A DNA stretch of 64,000 bases from Bacteroidales bacterium (GTDB taxonomy: Bacteria; Bacteroidota; Bacteroidia; Bacteroidales; UBA932): assembly GCA_015060245.1 (NCBI GenBank), contig SUYU01000001.1, positions 124,001 through 188,000 of the forward strand, written 5' to 3'. Both the position numbers and the translations under genes were made by a program. This document shows, in pieces, positions 8,218-16,624 of the stretch. Position 1 is the first letter of the stretch; every line of letters starts with the position of its first letter. The notes beneath the pieces were generated by a model that was not told the DNA's origin, did not search any database, and saw only the letters and a program-made list of their open reading frames with translations.

Positions 8218-9720
8218 TTATTTGTCATAAACAGTAACATTGCCGCGCTCATCTCTCTTGACCACGCACATGTCTGCCGGCAGATGAACCCAAAGTGTTA
8301 TACGCTCTCCCCTGAACTTGTTCTGCTTCGTATATATCCTCGGTCTTACTGCAACAACCGAATCCTTAATTGTAAAGATGCTGTCAGTTGCAATTGGTGT
8401 TCCTTCTCCGTAGAGACTCAAGCCGTTGTATGTTTTGTACCTGCACTCTATGAATCCATGGTATGGCTCCCCATTCTCCATTGGAGAGTGCTTTACTATG
8501 CGTATCTTGGGATATTTCACAAATTCAAGTTCACCCTTTTCACGCTCATGCAGATAATCTGCACGTATCAGGTCAGAGCCGCCATCCTTCATTATAACCG
8601 ACTCCTCTATACCGTCAAACGGCTGCAGGTTGAGATATAGTGTATCTATATTTGAAGCGACAGGCCTGTCATCTGACCATTTTGTATCATCCATATACGG
8701 TGTTACAGATTTGAATCCGAGCGACACCAGCAGAATGATTGAAATTCCCCATAATATGAACATTATCAGGCCAGGACGCCATGCAGGAGTTTTGAACTTG
8801 AAACAGAGCAGTACACCCCAATATATCAGGAGCAGAAATGGAATGAACCAGGCAACAGCACACAACAACTTGAGCAGAAACAGATTATCCACTCCAAGAT
8901 GTATATAGTCAAGTGCCGTAAGCAGGGATACGCCCTCCACAATCTCTATGCCCGCCAACATCACCATACCGCCTATAAGGCCACCGAATCCGGTCAGTAT
9001 GAAGAGTGCGCCAATGAATATTCCCACAACTCCAAGAATGCCTCCCAACATTTGGGCAAGTGTGCTCTTGCTGCTATACTGCGGTACGCCTGCCGCTTGG
9101 CCCGATCTTGCCTCCTTGTGCAGATCATCTATTCCTGTTCCCTTGCCTCTCATTGCACAACGCTGCCCGACTGTTCTTGCCGCAGGTATTATTATCCACA
9201 AAAGTATATAGAACAGGAGCATGAAGCCATATGAACTTCCTCCCAGGTTCCTGAAGATTCCGCATGTCACACCAAAAGTTTTGAATATGGCCGACAACAG
9301 GGCCAATAGAACAAATATAAGACGTATCATTACAGCATCAACGCCAAAATAGGCACCAATACCACTGCAGACTCCTCCAACTACCCTGTCTTGAAGGTCT
9401 CTGTAGAGTTTTTTGACCGGCTTCTCCTCTTTTGTGCCGCGGTCTCCGTCAGGAGACTCCTGCTGTTCAATCTCAGCAGGATTTCCCAAAACCGCAATAA
9501 TCTCTTTTACTGTTCCAACCGGTACGGTTCCACTCTTTCCGCCCTTTTCAATAAGCAGTTCAGCAATACGCTCCTCTATATCGGCTATAATCTCCTCACC
9601 ATCATTTTCTTTTGCGTAATGAGCCTCCAACTCTTTGAGATAACTCTCAAGCGCCTGATGGGCATCACTCTCCATAGCAAATGAAACCCCGGCTATGCTT
9701 ACTTTTACAACCTGTTTCAT
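8218..9720 (-). CDS. PspC-domain membrane protein, long form
   Basis: 500 residues. Residues 1-85 form a small domain also found in the paralogue at 10071-10646 (KVSIAGVSFAMESDAHQALESYL, cut here to the shared idea of a conserved beta-alpha start). The PspC domain is around residues 100-185 (LYRDLQDRVVGGVCSG, then membrane helices). Further transmembrane segments follow to about residue 330. The last 150 residues are a soluble domain containing LYLNLQPFDGIEESV. In Enterobacteria PspC is a membrane sensor of the phage-shock response. Its start overlaps the PadR stop by 4 bp, so PadR probably controls this operon. Confidence 0.85.
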   Translation of the reverse strand: MKQVVKVSIAGVSFAMESDAHQALESYLKELEAHYAKENDGEEIIADIEERIAELLIEKGGKSGTVPVGTVKEIIAVLGNPAEIEQQESPDGDRGTKEEKPVKKLYRDLQDRVVGGVCSGIGAYFGVDAVMIRLIFVLLALLSAIFKTFGVTCGIFRNLGGSSYGFMLLFYILLWIIIPAARTVGQRCAMRGKGTGIDDLHKEARSGQAAGVPQYSSKSTLAQMLGGILGVVGIFIGALFILTGFGGLIGGMVMLAGIEIVEGVSLLTALDYIHLGVDNLFLLKLLCAVAWFIPFLLLIYWGVLLCFKFKTPAWRPGLIMFILWGISIILLVSLGFKSVTPYMDDTKWSDDRPVASNIDTLYLNLQPFDGIEESVIMKDGGSDLIRADYLHEREKGELEFVKYPKIRIVKHSPMENGEPYHGFIECRYKTYNGLSLYGEGTPIATDSIFTIKDSVVAVRPRIYTKQNKFRGERITLWVHLPADMCVVKRDERGNVTVYDK

Positions 9721-10061
9721 AACGGTAATTTTTTACTCTTTACAAACTCTATTGACCTTACAACCTCCATCCAGGCTATATCCATCTCAACCAAAGCCTC
9801 CTCTCCCTTGGAGGTAAGTGAATAGTATTTTCTTGGAGGACCCTGTGTGCTCTCCTCCCACCTGTAGTTCAGCAGACCCTGATTCTTCAATCTTGTAAGG
9901 AGAGGATAGAGAGTACCCTCAACAACTATCATCCTTGCATCCTTGAGTTCTGCTATTATTGATGACGCATAGGCGTCATTGTTCTTGAGTATACTCAAGA
10001 TGCAGTACTCCAATACGCCCTTGCGCATTTGTGCCTTAATATTATCTACATTAGAATCCAT
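9717..10061 (-). CDS. PadR-family transcriptional regulator
   Basis: 114 residues: a winged-helix DNA-binding domain of PadR type, with YASSIIAELKDARMIVVEGTLYPLLTRLKNQGLL as recognition helix and wing region and PPRKYYSLTSKGEEAL in the wing. The C-terminal helix for dimerisation is short, as in PadR subfamily 2. PadR proteins usually repress their own operon. The gene is sandwiched between two PspC genes, overlapping one by 4 bp and lying 9 bp from the other. The inverted repeat at 10703-10717 over the putative promoter is a candidate operator. Confidence 0.92.
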   Translation of the reverse strand: MDSNVDNIKAQMRKGVLEYCILSILKNNDAYASSIIAELKDARMIVVEGTLYPLLTRLKNQGLLNYRWEESTQGPPRKYYSLTSKGEEALVEMDIAWMEVVRSIEFVKSKKLPL

Positions 10062-10070
10062 ACCACCCTC

Positions 10071-10646
10071 CTATTTTTCATTTGAAAATCTGTTTAAATT
10101 CTCGGCAGTTACGGGCAGACCGTGCATCTCACACTTCTGTGCAGCCGTAACGGCAGCAGGCGCCACTATCCAAAGGAATATATACAACCAGAAACTTGCA
10201 GAGCCCATAAAGAAGCACAAAACAAAGATAACCCTTATGAGGGTCACATCCAGATTGAGATAGAGGGCAAGTCCGGAACATACTCCACCTATTGACTTGT
10301 TCCCATTGTCCCTGTAGAATTTTCTGGGCGCACTTTGCGGCCTGACAGTTTGTGTGTCATCCTTTCCTGTTTCGGTACCATCTGTAAAGGGTTCACCGTC
10401 AGGCATACCCAACTGTGCAATAACACTGTTAACCAACTGGATATCCACCACATCCTTATAGGCCGAAAGACTCTCTGTAAAGAGTTCCGCTATTCTGTCT
10501 TCCAGGTCATCCATCACTTCCTTTGTCTGCACACCCATCCCCGCACTCTGCTTGAACTTTGTCAAATAATTATCCAATCTGGCATAGGCATCGCTGTCCA
10601 TCACAAAACTTCTGCCTCCAATTCCTACATTAACAACTGTTTTCAT
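10071..10646 (-). CDS. PspC-domain membrane protein, short form
   Basis: 191 residues. It is a shorter paralogue of the 500-residue PspC protein two genes downstream: the same N-terminal module (VGIGGRSFVMDSDAYARLDNY), an acidic linker, then a PspC domain starting at FYRDNGNKSIGGVCSGLALY with two membrane helices ending at LYIFLWIVAPAAV. It lacks the large C-terminal domain. It is the first gene of the PspC-PadR-PspC operon and is preceded by a candidate promoter and operator. The role is presumably envelope-stress sensing; the partner is unknown. Confidence 0.87.
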   Translation of the reverse strand: MKTVVNVGIGGRSFVMDSDAYARLDNYLTKFKQSAGMGVQTKEVMDDLEDRIAELFTESLSAYKDVVDIQLVNSVIAQLGMPDGEPFTDGTETGKDDTQTVRPQSAPRKFYRDNGNKSIGGVCSGLALYLNLDVTLIRVIFVLCFFMGSASFWLYIFLWIVAPAAVTAAQKCEMHGLPVTAENLNRFSNEK

Positions 10647-10702
10647 AATTTTTAATTGATGTTTAGTGTCATAACAAACAACCTGCCTTTTTGTGCAAGG
10701 TT

Positions 10703-10720
10703 ATTTGCAATGCAAATATA
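10703..10720 (-). promoter_or_regulatory. Candidate PadR operator over a -7 element
   Basis: On the minus strand TATATTTG (10720-10713) matches the Bacteroidetes -7 consensus. It overlaps ATTTGC-AAT-GCAAAT (10703-10717), a 6-bp inverted repeat. No good -33 is seen. TTGCAATGCAA also occurs at 55987-55997, so the repeat alone is weak evidence. Confidence 0.35.
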
Positions 10721-10762
10721 TAAAAATATTTTAGTACCTTGTATAACATAGTAGTATTTTTT

Positions 10763-10793
10763 TAAAAAAAGATGAAGATTTCTCTCCATCTTC
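10763..10793 (-). terminator. Rho-independent terminator after secG
   Basis: On the minus strand a GAAGAT/ATCTTC hairpin (10774-10793) is followed by a run of seven T (10770-10764), 25 bp downstream of the secG stop. It ends the sigma-54 activator to secG gene set. Confidence 0.75.
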
Positions 10794-10818
10794 CTTTTTC
10801 TATGCTCTCTCTTGCCGA

Positions 10819-11187
10819 TTAGTTGGCTGGTGTAGCCTCAGGTGCAGCAGCAGGAGCCTCCTCCTGTGCCGGAGCAACAGGATCAACAGGGAACTGTGGC
10901 TGGCCCTGTACTGGAGCCGCATTCTCAATCTGCTCCATAAGGTTAGTGTTCACCTCCGCAACTCTTGTTGAAACAAATGCTGTTGCAAGAATACAAAGGG
11001 CTATAATGACAATCGCAAGAGTCCAAGTGGCTTTCTCAAGAAAATCTGCAGTTTGTCTTACACCAAAAGTCTGGTTGCCTGCAGCAAAGTTTGCTGCCAA
11101 TCCACCACCTTTTGAGTTTTGTACAAGTACTACCAAAGTGAGTAGAATACTTGCAATTACAATAATGATAGCGATAACTGTATACAT
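10819..11187 (-). CDS. secG: Preprotein translocase subunit SecG
   Basis: 122 residues. Two transmembrane helices (residues about 2-22 and 50-70) flank the conserved cytoplasmic loop VVLVQNSKGGGLAANF, the hallmark of SecG, an accessory subunit of the SecYEG channel. The C-terminal tail is rich in Ala, Pro, Glu and Gln, longer than the E. coli tail and typical of Bacteroidetes. It is 5 bp behind a TPR protein gene on the same strand. Confidence 0.93.
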   Translation of the reverse strand: MYTVIAIIIVIASILLTLVVLVQNSKGGGLAANFAAGNQTFGVRQTADFLEKATWTLAIVIIALCILATAFVSTRVAEVNTNLMEQIENAAPVQGQPQFPVDPVAPAQEEAPAAAPEATPAN

Positions 11188-11192
11188 ATCTG

Positions 11193-11840
11193 TTAATTAT
11201 TTTTTGACTTTACTTCATTTACAAGGGTTGCAAAGTAAGCACTTTTTTCTGGATATAACAAAATTAGTTTTGCATAAACTTTTATAGCCTCCTCATAATA
11301 ACCCTGTTCCGCATAGATCCTGGCAAGTGTTTCGGTATAGAAATCATCTATATCCCTATCTTCTTCATCCGCATCAACACACTGATTATCAGGCTCTTGC
11401 TCATGCGAACCCTCTGTAACGTCTCCTAACTTGCCTATTCTGAACGCATTAACTCCATCCAACTGGGCCAAATCATCATTTGTAAAATAATCTCCGCCCA
11501 AAACTATATATTTTGGCCCCTCATCAGCGGATTTTTCGCTTTTTCCACTCTTTTCTCCCGCCAATGCACCTGTTATTTCATTGAATTCCCTGTTGATCTC
11601 ATCAAAATCAATTACAGAGGCATCATCTTCCTGCTCAGGCTCCAAGGTCAGCAGATAGAGTCTCTGCCTGTTCTGCAGAAAAGCAGAACACTTGCCAATC
11701 TGCATATCAAAATGCTCTTTGCCCTTTGCCCACATCTTTTCCATAAGTTCCTGACGGGCAGAGGCAAACCATGGATACTCCCTTACGAGACTCTCCAATG
11801 CCGCAATATCAAGGTCTTTCAAATTCCTGAAGTTGTCCAT
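11193..11840 (-). CDS. TPR-repeat hypothetical protein
   Basis: 215 residues, no signal peptide. The N-terminal half is helical (DIAALESLVREYPWFASARQ). The middle, about residues 75-160, is acidic and low in complexity. The C-terminus has one clear tetratricopeptide unit (ETLARIYAEQGYYEEAIKVYAKLILLYPEKS). Such proteins occur between lptE and secG in Bacteroidales, and the gene order is more informative than the sequence. A role in envelope assembly or secretion is inferred from neighbours only. Confidence 0.7.
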   Translation of the reverse strand: MDNFRNLKDLDIAALESLVREYPWFASARQELMEKMWAKGKEHFDMQIGKCSAFLQNRQRLYLLTLEPEQEDDASVIDFDEINREFNEITGALAGEKSGKSEKSADEGPKYIVLGGDYFTNDDLAQLDGVNAFRIGKLGDVTEGSHEQEPDNQCVDADEEDRDIDDFYTETLARIYAEQGYYEEAIKVYAKLILLYPEKSAYFATLVNEVKSKNN

Positions 11841-11852
11841 AAGTCCGAGATT

Positions 11853-12395
11853 CTACCAGTTAGCCACAGTTGCATTGAAAATATCATTCACCAGTTTCTC
11901 CACTATCTCGTCACACAAAGAGGCTTCAACAGCATCAAGCGCAAGATTTGAATCATAATCCTCATAGGCAGCAAAGGATCTGTCCTTAAAATTCTCTTCG
12001 GGGTGCTTGTTGTTGGTATAGGTAATTCTTACAGTTACAGTAAGCCTGTTCATGGAGGCCACCTCATTTGAGGTAACCGCTGTTGGAGTCACATCATAAT
12101 TTGTTATCATACCCGAAATCTCAAGATCTCCTCCGTCGGGAAGCATCTCCAATTTTGTCAGACGCCTGAACTGGTCATTGAGCGCATTTGTAATTGTATT
12201 GCTCAAAGAGGGGTTGATCTTCATTGCCCTGTTCTCAACAGTATAGATTGAGACAGATTTGACATCAGGGTCAATGGATGTTCCTGTAAAGGAATATATT
12301 CCACAAGCCGCCACAAACGGCACCATTGCAAAGAGCAATGCAGAACCCAAAAGCACTCTTTTTCTAAAGAAATCCATTTTAAACAGTTTCATCAT
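11853..12395 (-). CDS. lptE: LptE-family LPS-assembly lipoprotein
   Basis: 180 residues. The lipoprotein signal ends at FVAACGIYSF, so the mature protein begins with an acylated Cys and the CGxYSFTG pattern typical of the Bacteroidetes LptE family. The rest has the alpha/beta fold expected (VKSVSIYTVENRA, NALNDQFRR, LEISGMITNYDVTP). LptE plugs LptD in the outer membrane and helps insert lipopolysaccharide. It starts 8 bp after the sigma-54 activator stop. kdsB, which activates Kdo for LPS core, is divergent just beyond. Confidence 0.88.
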   Translation of the reverse strand: MMKLFKMDFFRKRVLLGSALLFAMVPFVAACGIYSFTGTSIDPDVKSVSIYTVENRAMKINPSLSNTITNALNDQFRRLTKLEMLPDGGDLEISGMITNYDVTPTAVTSNEVASMNRLTVTVRITYTNNKHPEENFKDRSFAAYEDYDSNLALDAVEASLCDEIVEKLVNDIFNATVANW

Positions 12396-12403
12396 TCCAA
12401 TTC

Positions 12404-13642
12404 TTATAGACCCAATTCCTTGATTTTTCTATACAGCGTCCTCTCCGATATTCCCAACTCCGCAGCCGCCTCCTTTCTCTTGCCCTTATGCTTTTCAAGC
12501 GACTTTCTTATGAGGTCGGCATTGGCCGACGGAATGGAGAGTTGCTCCTGCTTCACCTCATTAATGACATGCACATCCTCAAACTCCTTCTCAATTGGAG
12601 CATAATCCGCCTCCTGTATCTCACCCTTGACAACCGAACCCTGAGGTATTACCGAAGCCTCAATGTTCAATTGCCCCGACGCTTTCTGCTGCGACGGCTC
12701 CGACTGCGCCTGCAATGTATGGAAAGCGCCATTCTCAATCTGCTCCTTGAGTTGCGCCACCTCCTGCTTGAGTTGGAAGATCATGGTATAGAGTATATCC
12801 CTGTCAGACATGATGTCGCTTTGCTGTCCCTGCCCGGCGATTGCAGGAAGAGTCTGCGCTGCCTCGGCAGGAATATATTTGCGCAACACATCCGCCTCTA
12901 TGAGACGCTCCCTCTCAAGAACCGAGATCTGCTCCGCAACATTCTTCAACTGGCGGATATTGCCAGGCCAGCGGTATTGCTGCAACACCATCTGTGCCTC
13001 CCGGGTAAGTTTTATTACAGGCATCCTGTACTTGTCGGCAAAGTCAAGCGCAAATTTTCTGAAGAGCAGGTATATGTCACTTTTTCGCTCCCTCAACGAA
13101 GGTATTACAATAGGTACAGTGTTCAACCTGTAGTAGAGATCCTCCCTGAATTTGCCAACTTGTATGGCATGCATGAGATTCACATTGGTTGCAGCCACCA
13201 CCCTCACATTTGTCTTCTGCACCTTTGAAGAACCGACTTTGTAGAACTCACCGCTCTGCAGTATTCTCAAGAGCCTTACCTGTGTATAGAGGGGCAACTC
13301 AGCCACCTCATCCAAAAATATTGTACCGCCGTCGGCAACCTCAAAATAGCCCTTTCTTGTCTCATTGGCTCCGGTAAATGAGCCCTTCTCATGTCCGAAC
13401 AGTTCAGAATCTATTGTACCCTCAGGTATTGCACCGCAGTTGACTGCTATATAAACACCATGCTTCCTGGGACTGTTCTGATGTATAATCTGTGGAATAG
13501 CCTCCTTGCCCACGCCGCTCTCACCTGTAACAAGTACAGAAAGATCGGTGCCGGCTACCTGAGTGGCAATATCCAGAGCCCTGTTCAAACCGGGATCATC
13601 GCCAATAATGTCAAACCTCTGTTTTATGCTTTGTAATTCCAT
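12404..13642 (-). CDS. Sigma-54-dependent activator without receiver domain
   Basis: 412 residues from the ATG at 13642. The AAA+ domain starts almost at the N-terminus: Walker A GESGVGKE near residue 40, the sigma-54 contact loop GSFTGA near 87 (usual form GAFTGA), and Walker B GGTIFLDEV near 105. WPGNIRQLKNVAE marks the end of the ATPase. A coiled-coil segment and a linker follow, then a Fis-type helix-turn-helix at the end (KRKEAAAELGISERTLYRKI). There is no receiver, PAS or GAF domain, so activity must be controlled by another protein or by level. The longer reading frame to 14185 runs antisense through kdsB and is rejected. Confidence 0.9.
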   Translation of the reverse strand: MELQSIKQRFDIIGDDPGLNRALDIATQVAGTDLSVLVTGESGVGKEAIPQIIHQNSPRKHGVYIAVNCGAIPEGTIDSELFGHEKGSFTGANETRKGYFEVADGGTIFLDEVAELPLYTQVRLLRILQSGEFYKVGSSKVQKTNVRVVAATNVNLMHAIQVGKFREDLYYRLNTVPIVIPSLRERKSDIYLLFRKFALDFADKYRMPVIKLTREAQMVLQQYRWPGNIRQLKNVAEQISVLERERLIEADVLRKYIPAEAAQTLPAIAGQGQQSDIMSDRDILYTMIFQLKQEVAQLKEQIENGAFHTLQAQSEPSQQKASGQLNIEASVIPQGSVVKGEIQEADYAPIEKEFEDVHVINEVKQEQLSIPSANADLIRKSLEKHKGKRKEAAAELGISERTLYRKIKELGL

Positions 13643-13687
13643 ATCCCGCAAAGTTAAAAAAAATCTATGGCATAACTCTTTTTTAGT

Positions 13688-13695
13688 TACTTTTG
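13688..13695 (+). promoter_or_regulatory. Candidate -7 element for kdsB
   Basis: TACTTTTG fits TAnnTTTG and sits 32 bp before the kdsB ATG, inside TTAGTTACTTTTG. The same 13 bases precede the S46 peptidase at 35832-35844. No clear -33 element is seen. Confidence 0.4.
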
Positions 13696-13727
13696 TTCTG
13701 TATAAAACCATAAATATTACAATTGTT

Positions 13728-14480
13728 ATGAACATTCTGGCTATTATTCCTGCAAGATACGCCTCTTCGCGATTCCCTGGCAAACCACTGGCACTCGTAA
13801 ATGGCAAGCCTATGATACAGAGAGTTTTTGAACAGGCCAGCAAAGCCTTTGAACATGTATGTGTGGCCACAGACGACCAAAGGATCCTTGATGCTGTCAA
13901 ACAATTTGGAGGCAAGGCTGTAATGACCTCCTCGCACCATAACAGCGGAACCGACCGCTGCCATGAGGCCCTGCTCAAATTTTCACAGGAGAGCGGACTG
14001 GAGTTTGACGTGGTTGTGAATGTGCAGGGAGACGAACCATATATACAGCCCCAACAACTCAAACTGCTCGAAGAGTGCTTTGCCCATCCGGAAACCGACA
14101 TAGCCACTCTTGTAAAGAGAGTGAGGGACAAGGAGGAGTTTCTCAACCCCAATGCCCCCAAGGTGACTGTTGACAAGAACTTCAATGCCCTTTACTTCAG
14201 CAGGTCTCCTATTCCATACCCAAGGGACAAGGAGGTAACCGACGAGTATGTTGCAGGCACCAGACTCTACAGGCACATCGGCCTGTACGGATACAGATGT
14301 TCCGTTTTGGAGCGCATCTGCGCAATGGAACAGGGTTTTCTGGAGCAGACAGAAAAACTGGAGCAGTTGCGTTGGCTTGAAAACGGCTTGAGGATAAAAG
14401 TCGCAGAAACAGCCCTTGAAACATACGCAGTAGATACTCCCGAAGACCTGGAATCCATCAACAAAATGTTCATTGATTGA
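13728..14480 (+). CDS. kdsB: 3-deoxy-manno-octulosonate cytidylyltransferase
   Basis: 250 residues from the ATG at 13728; the longer frame from 13563 overlaps the divergent gene and is rejected. KdsB makes CMP-Kdo, the activated sugar for the inner core of LPS. Diagnostic parts are IIPARYASSRFPGKPL at the N-terminus (nucleotide loop), SGTDRCHEA, VNVQGDEPYI and YFSRSPIPYPRD. Length is typical. It is divergent from the activator-lptE gene set, which puts Kdo activation next to LPS export. A clear terminator follows. Confidence 0.96.
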   Translation: MNILAIIPARYASSRFPGKPLALVNGKPMIQRVFEQASKAFEHVCVATDDQRILDAVKQFGGKAVMTSSHHNSGTDRCHEALLKFSQESGLEFDVVVNVQGDEPYIQPQQLKLLEECFAHPETDIATLVKRVRDKEEFLNPNAPKVTVDKNFNALYFSRSPIPYPRDKEVTDEYVAGTRLYRHIGLYGYRCSVLERICAMEQGFLEQTEKLEQLRWLENGLRIKVAETALETYAVDTPEDLESINKMFID

Positions 14481-14505
14481 CCGGCACTAAAAAAATAGCG
14501 ATTTA

Positions 14506-14539
14506 GGCATATCCATTAATAGGATATGTCTTTTTTTTT
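14506..14539 (+). terminator. Rho-independent terminator of kdsB
   Basis: A 9-bp stem (14506-14514 with 14522-14530, one G-U pair), 7-nt loop, then nine T. It lies 26 bp after the kdsB stop. Confidence 0.88.
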
Positions 14540-14624
14540 ACCTATTTTTGCCAAGATTTTATGCATTTTGCGTAGAATATAAGTTGTTAGAAAATTTACT
14601 TAATATTTAAATAAACCTTTTGAT

Positions 14625-16283
14625 ATGAAAAGAAATTCATTAAAACTTTTGTGCCTAGCACTTTTGGGTTTGTTGGCAGCAGCATGTACCAACCCTAAAA
14701 AGATGGCTAAAATGGCAAGCCTGGTTACTACAGAGTGTAACCCACAGGTTCTTGAGGCAGTTGCAGGTAACATCAACGCAACTTACACAATCAAATTCCC
14801 AGAGAAATACTTTGCAAAGAAAGCAATCCTTGAGGTAACTCCTGTATTGGTTTACCAGGGTGGCGAGGTTGCAGGTCCGGTTCTTACTCTACAAGGTGAG
14901 AGCATTCTTGAGAACAACCAGGTTGTTTCTTTCGAGAATGGTGCTACAATCACTACACCTGTATCATTCAAATATGTTCCAGGTATGGAGAAAGCAGTTC
15001 TTGAACTAAGAGCAACTGCATTCAACAAGAGCAGACTAAAAAGCGCTACTTATCCAGAGGGATTCAAAATTGCAGACGGTACCAACACTACTTACATGCT
15101 AGTTGAAACTCACGGTACTCCTTCATTTGAGGCTGACAACTACCAGAAGATCATCCCTGAGTCAAAAGAGGCTCAAATTCTTTACTTGATCAACAGTTTT
15201 GATGTAAGAAGAAACCAACTTAAATCAGAGGATATCAAAGCGTTCGAGCAATATTTGCTTGATGTTACTGCAGATGAGCGCAGAACTCTTAAATCAAACG
15301 ATATCATCGCTTACGCTTCTCCAGACGGAAAAGAGGATATGAACAACAAACTTTCTGACAAGAGAAGTGCTTCTGCAGAGAAAGCATTCAACAAGACTAT
15401 CAACAAGAAAGCAAAAGTTGATGCTCCGCTTAACGTTAAATCTATCGGTGAGGACTGGGCTGGTTTCCAGGAGTTGGTTAACGAGTCAAACATTCAGGAT
15501 AAAGAACTTATCCTAAGAGTTCTTTCTATGTATTCAGATCCTAACGTTCGTGAGAGAGAGATCAAGAACATGTCAAACGTTTACACAACTCTAGCAGATG
15601 AGGTTCTTCCTGAACTTCGCCGTGCAAGAATCATTGCAAACGTTGAGTACCAGAACTGGACAGACGAGGAACTTCTTAACATGATCAACAACGATATGGA
15701 CGAGTTGGACGAGGAGGCATTGCTTTACTCTGCTACTCTTGTTAAAGATGCTAAAGTTAAATATGCTTTGTATGAGAAAGCCGCTAAGAAGTTCAACAGC
15801 AGCCGCGCTTACAACAACATCGCAGCCCTTAAACTAATGGAAGGCAAAACTGCTGATGCTAAAGCAGCACTTAACAAAATGTCTGAGAAGAGTGCAAGTT
15901 ATTACAACAACATGGGTGTTGTAGCATTGCAGGAGGAGGATTACCAGGCTGCAGCAAGAAACTTTGCAAAATCTGACCTTAAAGAGTCAAAGATCAACCA
16001 GGGTGCACTTCATATCCTTAACGGCAACTATCCTGCCGCTGTTGAGGCATTGGCAGGCAGCAACTCATGCAACGAGCCTCTTGCATACATTCTTGTTAAA
16101 GATTATGCAAAAGCATCAAACGCATTGAAAGGTTCATGCCTATGCAAAGCATACATGCGCGCTATTGTTGCAGCACGTCAGGGTGATGCAGCAACTGCAA
16201 AGAAAGAGTTGGAGACTGCAAGCAAGAGCGAGAAATTTGCAAAACGCGCTCTTACTGACATTGAGTTTGCAAAAATCAACTAA
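14625..16283 (+). CDS. OmpA-like / TPR lipoprotein
   Basis: 552 residues. The lipoprotein signal ends at LLAAACTNP (Cys21). Residues about 25-170 form a beta-rich domain. Residues about 185-290 resemble an OmpA/MotB peptidoglycan-binding fold (SFDVRRNQL, IIAYASPDGKEDMNNKLSDKR). The last 200 residues are helical TPR-like repeats (YNNIAALKLMEGKTADAKAAL, cut at repeats of this type; YYNNMGVVALQEEDYQAA). It may tie the outer membrane to peptidoglycan (inference). Codon use is narrower than in its neighbours, with strong preference for AAA, CTT and GTT, suggesting high expression. It stands alone between two terminators. Confidence 0.75.
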   Translation: MKRNSLKLLCLALLGLLAAACTNPKKMAKMASLVTTECNPQVLEAVAGNINATYTIKFPEKYFAKKAILEVTPVLVYQGGEVAGPVLTLQGESILENNQVVSFENGATITTPVSFKYVPGMEKAVLELRATAFNKSRLKSATYPEGFKIADGTNTTYMLVETHGTPSFEADNYQKIIPESKEAQILYLINSFDVRRNQLKSEDIKAFEQYLLDVTADERRTLKSNDIIAYASPDGKEDMNNKLSDKRSASAEKAFNKTINKKAKVDAPLNVKSIGEDWAGFQELVNESNIQDKELILRVLSMYSDPNVREREIKNMSNVYTTLADEVLPELRRARIIANVEYQNWTDEELLNMINNDMDELDEEALLYSATLVKDAKVKYALYEKAAKKFNSSRAYNNIAALKLMEGKTADAKAALNKMSEKSASYYNNMGVVALQEEDYQAAARNFAKSDLKESKINQGALHILNGNYPAAVEALAGSNSCNEPLAYILVKDYAKASNALKGSCLCKAYMRAIVAARQGDAATAKKELETASKSEKFAKRALTDIEFAKIN

Positions 16284-16333
16284 TCTGCCTGCGCAGTAAA
16301 AAGAGTATAGCCGCCCGTCGGCACATATACAGA

Positions 16334-16363
16334 GATCGGTTCAGCAATGGGCCGGTCTTTTTT
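16334..16363 (+). terminator. Rho-independent terminator of the OmpA/TPR lipoprotein
   Basis: GATCGG (16334-16339) pairs with CCGGTC (16352-16357, one G-U pair), followed by six T. It lies 50 bp after the stop codon. Confidence 0.75.
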
Positions 16364-16386
16364 ATGCACTATATTTCACCGGCATT

Positions 16387-16418
16387 ATTGGCTCTTGGTT
16401 CACTTTTGATTATTTTTG
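16387..16418 (+). promoter_or_regulatory. Candidate promoter for the S9 peptidase
   Basis: ATTG (16387-16390), a 20-nt spacer, then TATTTTTG (16411-16418), a good match to the Bacteroidetes consensus. It would leave a leader of about 200 nt before the ATG at 16625. The remaining stretch of this 341-bp gap holds a 14-codon frame at 16462 with no other support; I see nothing else in it. Confidence 0.55.
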
Positions 16419-16624
16419 TAACTGCCCAATGGGGGCATTCTAATTTACACTGGAGAATATCTATGGAAAAGAGTGAGAAAAGAGTGGGAGCAGAAGTGGA
16501 ACAGTAGCGCCAACTGCACAAAGTTTGCAGAGTTCATCAAAGGGCTTTAAATTGCACCACGCAGACCATTCAATCCATATTACAAAATATTACACAACAA
16601 AGTATAACCATTACAATAAGAGAT

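Noticed and set aside
8284-9234. Several plus-strand frames within the long PspC gene
   Set aside because: They are Cys/His/Arg-rich shadow translations with no domain and lie opposite a clear coding region.
13643-14185. N-terminal extension of the sigma-54 activator frame to 14185
   Set aside because: It runs antisense through kdsB, shows no domain, and the ATG at 13642 begins right before the AAA+ domain.
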